This document shows, one piece after another, positions 32,803 through 39,848 of a stretch of DNA of 39,848 nt. Every line of letters starts with the position of its first letter. The first letter of the stretch is position 1. The translations under genes and the position numbers were made by a program. The notes below the pieces were generated by a model. It saw nothing but the letters and a program-made list of their open reading frames with translations. It had not been told where the DNA came from and did no database searches. This DNA is from CAYTNY01 sp964439215 (GTDB taxonomy: Bacteria > Oederibacteriota > PGYV01 > CAYTNY01), in the NCBI GenBank assembly GCA_964439215.1, contig CAYTNY010000010.1, positions 1-39,848 on the forward strand. Direction: 5' to 3'.

Positions 32803-34161
32803 TTACATTTTTAACATATAATTTATTTCATACGCGTCTGTAGGAAAACCCCATACAATATCACGCATTCTCTGCCTTGTAACACCTGTCTGTATTGCCA
32901 TGGCAAAAATATTTATTGTTTCTTCCGCATTATGCGCAAGCATATGCACTCCCAGTATTCTATCTGTTTTTTTATCTGTGATGATCTTATAGGCTCCGTA
33001 TTTCATATTCTTCCTGCGGTTGACAGCATGAGATGACGTATCTTTGAATTTCACGTCATATTCCAGGCCTGCTTTCCGCACCTGTATTTCAGTCATTCCC
33101 GCTGACGCCAAGGCAGGCATCGTAAATACAGCGGAAGGTATTCCCGTATAAACCGCGGATACCTTTTCTTTATTAATAATATTGCCGCTTATCACCTTGC
33201 CTTCCAGTGCAGCCACAGGCGTAAGCATATATGATTTGTCGTTGACATCCCCTGCCGCATAAACATTTTCATTTGTGACGCTTTGCATATACTCATTGAC
33301 TTTTATGCCGCCGGGGCCGCTCTGTATATTTCCTTTTTCAAGATCCAGTTTTTCCGTATTGGGCACCCTGCCTGCCCCGTGAATAACCAGGCCCGCTTTT
33401 ACTGTTTTTTCAGCGCCTTCGGTATGGACAATAAAAGCGCCGTCCTTATCCTGTGATACACCGGATACAGCGGTATTTGTCCTTACGTTTATCCCGCGTT
33501 CTTTGCCCGCTTTCACGAGCAGGTCAACCAGCTCGTTTTCAAATCCCGCCAGAGGCTTTTCGCCGGCTTCAATTATTTCAACCGCCGCGCCAGCAGAAGC
33601 CAGAACATGCGCGAATTCAAATGAAATATACCCTCCGCCTATTAAAATTATTTTTTCCGGAAGTGTCTTTATTTCATAAAGATAATGCTCCGGTTTTATC
33701 AGCTCTTCACCCGGTATATTAAGCTTTCTCGGCGTTGACCCCGAAGCTATCACGATCTTTGACGCTTTTATTTCTGTGTCACCGGTCCTGAGCGTGTCTT
33801 TGCCGGTAAAATGAGCGTATTGCGTATACACATCAATTGCGTGTTTTTCAAATGCTTTTTTGTCCTTTTCCTGGATCCCGTCCGTAAACTCATGCTGGAA
33901 TTCAGCGAGTTTTTCCCAGTCTATTTCGGCGCTTCCCGAAAGCCCTTTTCCTTTCAATGCTTCAAATTCATTTTTTACCCCTGACGCCGTCACATATACT
34001 TTTTTAGGATTGCACCCGAACAGTTCGCACGTACCGCCGATCAGTTCTTCGGATGATTCAATTACAGCAGTCTTTTTTCCGGCTGCCGCGCATTTGTGAG
34101 CGATTGTAGAACCGGAAACCCCGGTGCCTATTACCGCCACATCATACACTTTTTTCTGCAT
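32803..34161 (-). CDS. Pyridine nucleotide-disulfide oxidoreductase family flavoprotein
   Basis: The protein has 452 residues. The FAD-binding GTGVSGSTIA is at 12-21, the redox disulfide CELFGC is at 45-50 (CxxxxC), and the NAD(P)-binding GGGYISFEFA and the FAD site VYAAGDVND follow. The dimerisation domain then closes the protein. It belongs to the glutathione reductase/lipoamide dehydrogenase/mercuric reductase superfamily. The C-terminal catalytic motif HPTxxE is replaced: FPTDAY puts Phe439 in place of His and Tyr444 in place of Glu, so an unusual substrate or mechanism is likely. ATG 34161 has AAAGGAG at six bases and sits 1 base after the ligA stop. An in-frame codon 18 bases upstream is rejected for lack of spacing. 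Confidence 0.85.
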   Translation of the reverse strand: MQKKVYDVAVIGTGVSGSTIAHKCAAAGKKTAVIESSEELIGGTCELFGCNPKKVYVTASGVKNEFEALKGKGLSGSAEIDWEKLAEFQHEFTDGIQEKDKKAFEKHAIDVYTQYAHFTGKDTLRTGDTEIKASKIVIASGSTPRKLNIPGEELIKPEHYLYEIKTLPEKIILIGGGYISFEFAHVLASAGAAVEIIEAGEKPLAGFENELVDLLVKAGKERGINVRTNTAVSGVSQDKDGAFIVHTEGAEKTVKAGLVIHGAGRVPNTEKLDLEKGNIQSGPGGIKVNEYMQSVTNENVYAAGDVNDKSYMLTPVAALEGKVISGNIINKEKVSAVYTGIPSAVFTMPALASAGMTEIQVRKAGLEYDVKFKDTSSHAVNRRKNMKYGAYKIITDKKTDRILGVHMLAHNAEETINIFAMAIQTGVTRQRMRDIVWGFPTDAYEINYMLKM

Positions 34162-34162
34162 G

Positions 34163-36211
34163 TCATTCTCCTTTATCAAACATTTTTTTGAATTGCTCTT
34201 CTTTTATAATCTTCACACCATGTTTTTTTGCTTCCTGAAGTTTGCTCCCTGTATCTTTTCCCGCAACAACAAAATCAGTCTGCCCGCTCACCGAGGAAGA
34301 AGCATGTCCGCCTGACTCTTCTACAATTTCTTTTGCCTCGTCTCTGGAAAAATCCTTCAGACTTCCTGTAAATACAACGGTTTTGCCTGTAAATTCATTC
34401 TTTTTCCTTTCTTTGCTTTTCTTTTCAGGTTTCACGCCGCATTTAAAAAGTTTTTTTACCGTTCGCACATTTTCTTTGGTCCTGAAAAAATCATACAGTG
34501 ATCCGGCTGTTTCTCCGCCAATATCCCTGATTTTATCAAATTCCTTTTTATCGGCCTCCATCACCTTGTCAATACTTCCGAACTCCCTCATAACGGATCT
34601 TGCGGCATGAATGCCTACATGCCTTATGCCCAACGCGTACAGAAACCTGTCAGCAGGCGGTTCTTTGGAATTTTGTATGCTGTTATAAAGTTTTTCCGCG
34701 GATTTATCCGAAAAACCTTCAAGTTTCTTAAGGCCCCCGGTTTTCAGTTCATATATTCCCGGAAGGTCTTTTACCATTTCTCTGCCGACGATCTGTTTTA
34801 CGGTTTCATCCCCAAGCCCGCTGATATTCACGGCGCTTCTGGAAGCATAATGTATGATCCTGCCGCCAAGCTGCGCTCGGCACGAGAGCCCGGCCGGACA
34901 CATATGATACGCACCTTCTTTTATTATGCGCGCGCCGCATGACGGACATTTTGACGGCATGGAAAATTTTTCCGGACTTTTTTTATGTCCGCCTTTTCTG
35001 CCTGTTATCTCCGGGATAACATCCCCCGCTCTCTGCACCCTCACTGTATCGCCCGGCCTTATATCTTTTTTCCGCGTTTCTCCTTCATTATGCAGAGTTG
35101 CTCTGCTTATGGTGACACCGCCGATATCAACCGGGCTTAAAAGCGCAACCGGCGTCAATATGCCGGTCCTGCCCACACTAACCGCAATATCCTCAACACG
35201 GGTAATTTCTTTTTTAGGTTCAAATTTCCACGCAAAGGCCCATTTAGGCTCTCTTTCTTTTACGCCGAGTTTTTCTCTCGCCGTATACGCATCAGCTTTT
35301 ACAACCACGCCGTCAATTTCATAATCCATTTCATCGCGCATGGATGCCATATAATTCCTGTAATCTTCAGCTTCGCTGAAATTTTCCCCGGTTTTGTTAT
35401 GTCTGCCTGTCTGCAGGCCCATGGAAGACAGCTGTTTCAGCGACTGCATATGCGTATCGGCGCCGAGGCCTTTTTGCGAAAGTATTTCATAAAAAACTAT
35501 ATTCAGCGGCATACCTTTTACCGCATCCGGATCAAGCTGGCGCATTATACCCGCCGCGGCATTTCTTGGGTTGGCAAACGGCTCCATGCCTTTATTGACC
35601 CTCTCTTTGTTCACTTTGGTAAAACCCTTCCTGCTCATATATATCTCCCCTCTTACCGAAAGAAAAGAAGGCGGCTTTTTCACCAGGCTCTGCTTAATAC
35701 CCCGGAGCATTTTAAGGTTATGTGTTATATCCTCGCCCTGTATGCCGTCGCCGCGCGTGGAGCCTGATGAAAATTTTCCTTTTTTATATATTATCTCAAC
35801 CGACAGGCCGTCATATTTCGGCTCAAATGATAACTTTTCAAGTTCATCACCGCCGTTTCTTTTCATCCCGGAAAAGATATTTTCAGCGTCCTTTCTGTCA
35901 AGGACAGATTCGAGGCTGAGCATAGGCGACGCATGTTTTACTTTTTTGAACGCCCCGGAAGGAGGGGCGCCGACCCTGCGCGCGGGTGATGTTCCGGAAC
36001 CGTACCGGGGAAATTTTTCCTCCAGTTCTTTAAGCCTTTTAAAGAGCCGGTCATAATCAGCGTCCGATATCACGGGTTTATTCTCTTTATAATACTTCCG
36101 GTTGTGGTATTCCACCGCACTCCGCATTTCTTTGATCTCTTTTTCCGCTTTACCCTTCTCCTGTTCTTTAAACCGCGGGAATTCCGCGGGTATATTTTTC
36201 CTGTATTTCAT
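34163..36211 (-). CDS. ligA: NAD-dependent DNA ligase LigA
   Basis: The product has 682 residues. After an N-terminal NMN-binding Ia domain comes the adenylation motif FEPKYDGLS with the active Lys132, then SRATLHNE and the OB fold. A four-Cys zinc finger (CPSCGA, then CPAGLSC) follows, then helix-hairpin-helix repeats and a C-terminal BRCT domain (about 605-680, ending KHGVKIIKEEQF). It seals nicks in DNA using NAD+. The usual LSLxNAF motif reads MLSLESVLD here, a variant. It starts 4 bases after the polX stop with GGAG upstream, so repair synthesis and ligation are probably co-expressed. Confidence 0.95.
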   Translation of the reverse strand: MKYRKNIPAEFPRFKEQEKGKAEKEIKEMRSAVEYHNRKYYKENKPVISDADYDRLFKRLKELEEKFPRYGSGTSPARRVGAPPSGAFKKVKHASPMLSLESVLDRKDAENIFSGMKRNGGDELEKLSFEPKYDGLSVEIIYKKGKFSSGSTRGDGIQGEDITHNLKMLRGIKQSLVKKPPSFLSVRGEIYMSRKGFTKVNKERVNKGMEPFANPRNAAAGIMRQLDPDAVKGMPLNIVFYEILSQKGLGADTHMQSLKQLSSMGLQTGRHNKTGENFSEAEDYRNYMASMRDEMDYEIDGVVVKADAYTAREKLGVKEREPKWAFAWKFEPKKEITRVEDIAVSVGRTGILTPVALLSPVDIGGVTISRATLHNEGETRKKDIRPGDTVRVQRAGDVIPEITGRKGGHKKSPEKFSMPSKCPSCGARIIKEGAYHMCPAGLSCRAQLGGRIIHYASRSAVNISGLGDETVKQIVGREMVKDLPGIYELKTGGLKKLEGFSDKSAEKLYNSIQNSKEPPADRFLYALGIRHVGIHAARSVMREFGSIDKVMEADKKEFDKIRDIGGETAGSLYDFFRTKENVRTVKKLFKCGVKPEKKSKERKKNEFTGKTVVFTGSLKDFSRDEAKEIVEESGGHASSSVSGQTDFVVAGKDTGSKLQEAKKHGVKIIKEEQFKKMFDKGE

Positions 36212-36215
36212 ACTA

Positions 36216-37934
36216 TTATATCTCCAGTATTTTTTTTAAGTCTTTAAGAGTTTTAGTGTTGATTATATCTTTCTTTTCTGCCCAGCCTCTTCCGGCTGTA
36301 CCTATTCCGAATTTAATATTTTCAAGCCCGTCAACACTGTGGGAATCGGTTGAAATACATAGTTTCCCGCCTTTTTTTATCACTTCCCTGATGTCAGCAT
36401 CACACAGATCAAGCCTGTGCGGGTGGGAATTAACCTCCATTATTTTTCTTTTTTCAGCGGCATAGTCAAAAATTCTGTCAAAATCAGCTTCATAAGGGGC
36501 CCTTGAATTGAGCATACGGCCGCTCGGGTGGGCCAGTATCCTGAAAAATCCATTGTCCATGGCTTTTATTATTCTTTCTGTCTGTTTCTTTTTGGAAAGA
36601 CTGAATTTCGAATGAACCGCGCATATCGTATAATCCGCTTTTTTGAGCGCTTCATCCGGCATATCAAGACTTCCATCCTCAAGTATATCAACTTCTATTC
36701 CTTTCAGTATCTTGAGCCCTTTTATCTTTTTATTTATCCTGTCTATCTCTTTCATCTGCTTTACAAATTCATCGGGCCCCATGCCTCCCGCGACTTTTAC
36801 TTTCCGGGAATGATCCGAGATGCCAATGTATGAATATCCTCTTTTTTTTGCGCGCTGCGCCATTTCCATGATTGTATTCCTGCCGTCAGTATATTTTGAA
36901 TGCATATGCAGATCTCCTTTAATATCCTTTTCCCTTACAATTACAGGAAGTCTGTTTTTTGAGGCCGCCTCAATTTCACCCCGGTTTTCCCTGAGTACAG
37001 GATCTATATATTGAAGCCCGAGTTTTTCATACATGTCTTTTTCTGTTTTTCCGCTGATCTTTTTTCCGCCCTTAAAAAGGCCGTATTCATTCAGCTTCAT
37101 TTTCTTTTCAATGGCTGTTTTTCTCAGCGATACATTATGCTCTTTAGAACCGGTAAAATACATCATTGCGGCGCCGTAGTTTTCTTCATCAAAGGCCCGC
37201 AGATCCACCTGCATGCCGTTTCTGAGTATAACTGAAGATTTTTTTTCCCCTTTTGCGGCTGTCTTTTTTATGTTTTCATAACCAAGAAATTTTTCAATTG
37301 CTTTTTCCGGGTTGCCGCATGTTATCAGGATATCCAGGTCCCCCACTGTTTCTTTCATCCTTCTGCAGCTTCCTGCCGCCTCAATTTTCTTTATATCTCC
37401 GCTTTTTTCGAGATAGTCTATAATATTCCGCGCGGATTCCGCGGCCTCATCAAGGAGATAGCGCCCCTGTGTCTTTTCAACTCGCGCTATTTCTTCAAGT
37501 ATATTTTTTTCTGTCTTTTTTCCAAATCCCTCTATGTCCCGGATCTTTCCTTTTTTTGCGGCTTTTTTCAGGTCAGTTATGCTTTTTATATGAAGTTCAT
37601 CATACAGTTTCTTTATTTTCCGGCCGCCCATCCCTGATATATCCATTATACGGCCCAGGCCCTTGGGCATTTCTTTTTCAAGACTCTCCAGAATATCAAG
37701 CCTGCCGCTCTTTACGATCTGTTCTATCTTGCCGGCAAGATCCCTGCCGATACCCTCCATCTGTGACAGGTCCTCTCCCTCTTTTATACGGTCGGATGCC
37801 TGCCTGCTCATATTGTTTATGATCCTTGCAGCTTCCCGGTATGCCCTTATCCTGAAACGGTTTTCGCCTTTGATCTCAAGATAATCCGCTGTCCTGTTGA
37901 ATATATCGGCTATTTCGGAGTTCATTACCTTCAT
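36216..37934 (-). CDS. polX: DNA polymerase/3'-5' exonuclease PolX
   Basis: The product has 572 residues, the usual PolX length. The N-terminal helix-hairpin-helix DNA-binding domain is followed by the family X palm with GSCRRMKETVGDLDILI (two catalytic Asp residues) and the third in MQVDLRAFDEENYG. A C-terminal PHP domain has DLHMHSKYTDG, GISDHSRK, EVDILEDG, LAHPSGR and CISTDSHS. Family knowledge: bacterial PolX fills short gaps and its PHP domain has 3'-5' exonuclease and AP-endonuclease activity, for base-excision repair. ATG 37934 is selected because GGAGG lies 5 bases upstream; a second ATG 9 bases later is possible. Longer in-frame extensions lack support. It heads an operon with ligA and the flavoprotein. 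Confidence 0.93.
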   Translation of the reverse strand: MKVMNSEIADIFNRTADYLEIKGENRFRIRAYREAARIINNMSRQASDRIKEGEDLSQMEGIGRDLAGKIEQIVKSGRLDILESLEKEMPKGLGRIMDISGMGGRKIKKLYDELHIKSITDLKKAAKKGKIRDIEGFGKKTEKNILEEIARVEKTQGRYLLDEAAESARNIIDYLEKSGDIKKIEAAGSCRRMKETVGDLDILITCGNPEKAIEKFLGYENIKKTAAKGEKKSSVILRNGMQVDLRAFDEENYGAAMMYFTGSKEHNVSLRKTAIEKKMKLNEYGLFKGGKKISGKTEKDMYEKLGLQYIDPVLRENRGEIEAASKNRLPVIVREKDIKGDLHMHSKYTDGRNTIMEMAQRAKKRGYSYIGISDHSRKVKVAGGMGPDEFVKQMKEIDRINKKIKGLKILKGIEVDILEDGSLDMPDEALKKADYTICAVHSKFSLSKKKQTERIIKAMDNGFFRILAHPSGRMLNSRAPYEADFDRIFDYAAEKRKIMEVNSHPHRLDLCDADIREVIKKGGKLCISTDSHSVDGLENIKFGIGTAGRGWAEKKDIINTKTLKDLKKILEI

Positions 37935-38730
37935 ACACGCCTCCATTTTCCCGCCGGCTGTGATAAACCGCCCGGAAAATTGTTCCATACTTCATATTCT
38001 GAGTTATAATACAAAGCAGCTTTCCGGTATTGATTTTTTATACTATTAATATAAAGTATAACATCATATCGGCATACAAACACTCCGGGAATTCCCCTGA
38101 TACATGACTTTTTTCTGCTTTGCGATAAAAAAATATGATTTTTTAAATAAAAAACAAGCTGTAATTACAAACAATATCTCCGGCATTAAATCATTATATA
38201 TGGCAATTCTCTTTACAAAATTGGGGTCAGACCCCAAAACTGTAAAGAGAAATGAATAATTCAGGAAAAAAAACAGGTTTTTTTATGGCGGGAAAAGCGA
38301 TGCGGAATTAAAATAAAAAACCGGCTTCTTAACCCGGCTGAAATCCGAAAGAATTGTTTTTATATTAGAAAAATTGCATAATTTGAATCCCTGGCTAAAC
38401 ACGATTTACCGTTTTCGTGCGGGGCGGCTTTTATTTTTTGATAAATTCTCACCCGCAAATTCCAAAGCGGGAGCAGATATTTAACAACCCTATAGCCGCG
38501 GCAGCCGCTATTAACAAACCGGTTTATCACAGCGTGATACCGGAATTTAATTCACCCGGTCTCCGGTTCGAAGAAGCAGGGAAAAGAACCGATAAAAATT
38601 AAAGAAAAAATCAGCGCCGTCAGCAGACAGAAAATTCTAATTTTCATTGAACAATATTATCTGATTCTCTTATATATTCAACATTTCCCTCAATATACCG
38701 CACGCCAAAGCCCGGCACCGGTTAACACCA
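37935..38730. other. Gene-poor spacer with REP-like palindrome
   Basis: The right-hand end of polX is followed by an AT-rich stretch with the inverted repeat TTATACT/AGTATAA around 38038-38062 that could be an operator. The spacer holds the palindrome at 38207-38251 (listed separately). From 38252 to 38730 I see nothing recognisable. One open frame at 38417-38602 has no family and no ribosome binding site. Confidence 0.45.
38207..38251 (+). repeat. REP-like palindrome with GGGGTCAGACCCC core
   Basis: An 11-base arm TTCTCTTTACA (38207-38217) pairs with TGTAAAGAGAA (38241-38251), and inside them lies the palindrome TTGGGGTCAGACCCCAA (38221-38237). This double hairpin is reminiscent of REP sequences mobilised by REP-associated Y1 transposases. 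No such transposase is in the window. Confidence 0.7.
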
Positions 38731-39075
38731 TTAAAAACGTTTTTTCCTTTTCTTTGAACAGATTCTTCCTTTCTGTTTGGCGGCAAACGCGGCAAATTTT
38801 TTCATGGCGGAATCATTAATTATACTTTCCGGGGTGTTAAATTCCCTGCCGAGTTCTTTTTCTTTATACAGCCGATGAAGCTGATTATGGCAGTCCACGC
38901 ACAACGCAAATGTCTTTTTAAGGCTTTCTTTGGTATATTTTTTTTTAAACCATTTGTTGCTGTGCCGGGACCCGGGGATAAGATGATGCACTGTAAGAAA
39001 AGCAGACCTTCCGCATACAGGGCACTTTGCCGGCTCTTTTAAATGTCTGTTATCAGTTTTTTTATCTTTTCCCAT
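38731..39075 (-). CDS. Small HNH-nuclease-like protein
   Basis: The protein has 114 residues. It has CPVCG near residue 18, VHHLIPGS around 29-36 and CVDCHNQLH around 58-66, giving the two Cys pairs and His residues of an HNH/zinc-finger nuclease fold. The target is unknown; many such orphan HNH proteins occur near mobile or restriction genes. A charged Lys/Arg-rich C-terminus follows. Its ATG overlaps the HepT gene, and no strong ribosome binding site is seen, so translation may be coupled to HepT. Association with the toxin-antitoxin genes is by position only. Confidence 0.75.
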   Translation of the reverse strand: MGKDKKTDNRHLKEPAKCPVCGRSAFLTVHHLIPGSRHSNKWFKKKYTKESLKKTFALCVDCHNQLHRLYKEKELGREFNTPESIINDSAMKKFAAFAAKQKGRICSKKRKKRF

Positions 39076-39449
39076 ATAAATATTTTACCATAAAAACAGA
39101 AATACGGCCCTTCACAAAGAAGGATAAGCTGTTCTCCCCCATACTGTTTTCTAAATCCCGCTCTATTGCTCTGCCATACCATCCCCGCACTTACCCCGAA
39201 ATATTCGTGTGCAATTCTATTTCTGAAATCTATTATGTCTCTCCATGGTATTGAATCATCAATTTTTCTAACATCATCCGGAATTCTATTTGCCGCCTCA
39301 CCAATAATTTCAAAATTTCTTATTACAGCATCAAAGGTTTTCCGGTCAGAGGCAAAAGATTTTTCAGTCATTCCTTCAGTATATTCAACAATTGTATCGA
39401 TTGAATCAGAAATATCAGCAAGATATAAATTTATATTCCTTTTAGACAC
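39039..39449 (-). CDS. hepT: HepT-type ribonuclease toxin (DUF86), C-terminus apparently frameshifted
   Basis: The open frame has 136 residues. Residues 1-92 match the HepT/DUF86 family, with the active site Arg76-X4-His81-X-Tyr83 (RNRIAHEY) intact. After Trp92 the sequence stops resembling the family. In the +1 frame the same DNA reads IERDLE immediately after Trp-Gln-Ser, as expected for HepT, and continues to a stop at 39062. A one-base insertion near 39160-39170 would explain this, with possible further damage. The gene starts with GTG, overlapping mntA by 8 bases. Family knowledge: HepT is a toxin that cleaves RNA and is kept in check by AMPylation from MntA. Confidence 0.8.
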   Translation of the reverse strand: MSKRNINLYLADISDSIDTIVEYTEGMTEKSFASDRKTFDAVIRNFEIIGEAANRIPDDVRKIDDSIPWRDIIDFRNRIAHEYFGVSAGMVWQSNRAGFRKQYGGEQLILLCEGPYFCFYGKIFIWEKIKKLITDI

Positions 39450-39732
39450 GGATCATATCTCTCAAAATTGATTCTTCGATTGCAGGTTTTATGGCATCCC
39501 TTGTAACCAAATCTACTTTTATTCCAAGTTTCTCTTCCAAAAACCGCTGAGCTCTGAAAAACTCAAAGCCAACAGGCTCTGAAAATTCTACCAGTATATC
39601 CATATCACTGTCTTCGGTCTGTTCATTTCTTGCATAAGAACCAAAAACAGCAATTTCTTTTATTTTGAATTCTTTTTCAAGTATATGTTCGTTTTCTTTA
39701 ATTATTTTTATAAACTCATCAAAACTCTTCAT
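39442..39732 (-). CDS. mntA: MntA-type nucleotidyltransferase antitoxin
   Basis: The protein has 96 residues and is a minimal nucleotidyltransferase. The signature GSX10DXD is present: Gly31-Ser32 in FGSYAR and Asp43 and Asp45 in DSDMDILVEF. Family knowledge: MntA AMPylates HepT at its active-site tyrosine and so neutralises it. It precedes hepT with an 8-base overlap, the normal gene order in one class of these modules. The start has AGGTGG just before the ATG, and a close-to-consensus promoter lies at 39761-39789. Confidence 0.9.
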   Translation of the reverse strand: MKSFDEFIKIIKENEHILEKEFKIKEIAVFGSYARNEQTEDSDMDILVEFSEPVGFEFFRAQRFLEEKLGIKVDLVTRDAIKPAIEESILRDMIRV

Positions 39733-39760
39733 TTTCCACCTTTTTCTTATCTTTTATAAA

Positions 39761-39789
39761 ATTATACCTGCTTGATCATACAAGTTCAA
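39761..39789 (-). promoter_or_regulatory. Sigma-70-type promoter of mntA-hepT
   Basis: On the minus strand TTGAAC (39784-39789), a 17-base spacer and TATAAT (39761-39766), a consensus -10. Transcription would start near 39754, leaving a leader of about 20 bases before mntA. Confidence 0.7.
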
Positions 39790-39848
39790 TACAATATTTT
39801 CCTGATAAACATTTAAAAAAATACCCATTTATATCATTTTCGCAAAGT

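Noticed and set aside
38315..38345. Hairpin-like CCGG repeat
   Set aside because: Only four base pairs can form, with a long loop, so it is not a convincing terminator.
38417..38602. Plus-strand open frame of 61 codons in the gene-poor spacer
   Set aside because: No ribosome binding site and no recognisable family.
1..39848. CRISPR array
   Set aside because: The repeats present are few and widely separated with no regular spacer pattern. No cas genes are present.

Overview
The window reads as ordinary chromosome of an uncultured diderm (Gram-negative-type) bacterium with a moderately low G+C content. The diderm assignment rests on a Lol-type lipoprotein-export ABC pair, a TamB-family outer-membrane biogenesis protein, an RND transporter and a LysM lipoprotein. 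There is no rRNA or other strong marker to fix the phylum, so I do not name one. Genes are dense, mostly on the minus strand, and usually preceded by clear GGAGG-type ribosome binding sites. GTG and TTG starts also occur.

Layout, left to right. Positions 1-1379 hold two copies of a nested palindromic repeat flanking a broken GIY-YIG gene and tRNA-Asn(GTT). Positions 1380-16992 carry what looks like one minus-strand transcription unit. It starts at a promoter in front of tRNA-Gly(CCC) and continues through a PHP phosphoesterase, lysS, a LolC/E permease, lolD, ilvE, clpC, tamB, an ACT-domain protein, def, a CPBP-type membrane protease and tlyA, with gaps or overlaps of under 80 bases. The unit mixes translation, protein quality control and envelope assembly. 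Positions 16993-24365 hold a CNNM/CorC-like transporter, a PilZ protein with an odd leader, two YbjQ-family genes, a methyltransferase (plus strand), citrate synthase, an SDR oxidoreductase, a LysM lipoprotein and the third repeat copy.

Positions 24366-31998 hold a Cache-domain histidine kinase with a receiver-only response regulator, an RND transporter coupled to an acyl-ACP thioesterase, an RRM RNA-binding protein and a DEDDh exonuclease. Positions 32155-39848 hold a plus-strand membrane protein that may be leaderless, then a polX-ligA-flavoprotein operon for DNA repair and redox. After a gene-poor stretch with a REP-like palindrome comes an MntA-HepT toxin-antitoxin pair whose HepT C-terminus looks frameshifted, followed by a small HNH protein.

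The most unusual signal is the repeat family at 101-451, 1007-1333 and 23910-24332. Its outer sequence is conserved and in one orientation. The middle is modular: one palindromic cassette (A) is present in copies 2 and 3, and another (B) is present in copies 1 and 3 but inverted between them. I found no wholly new gene system. Other points worth checking are the promoter-hairpin leader ahead of the PilZ gene, the flavoprotein lacking the usual His-Glu dyad, the RND-thioesterase pair, and the decayed genes.
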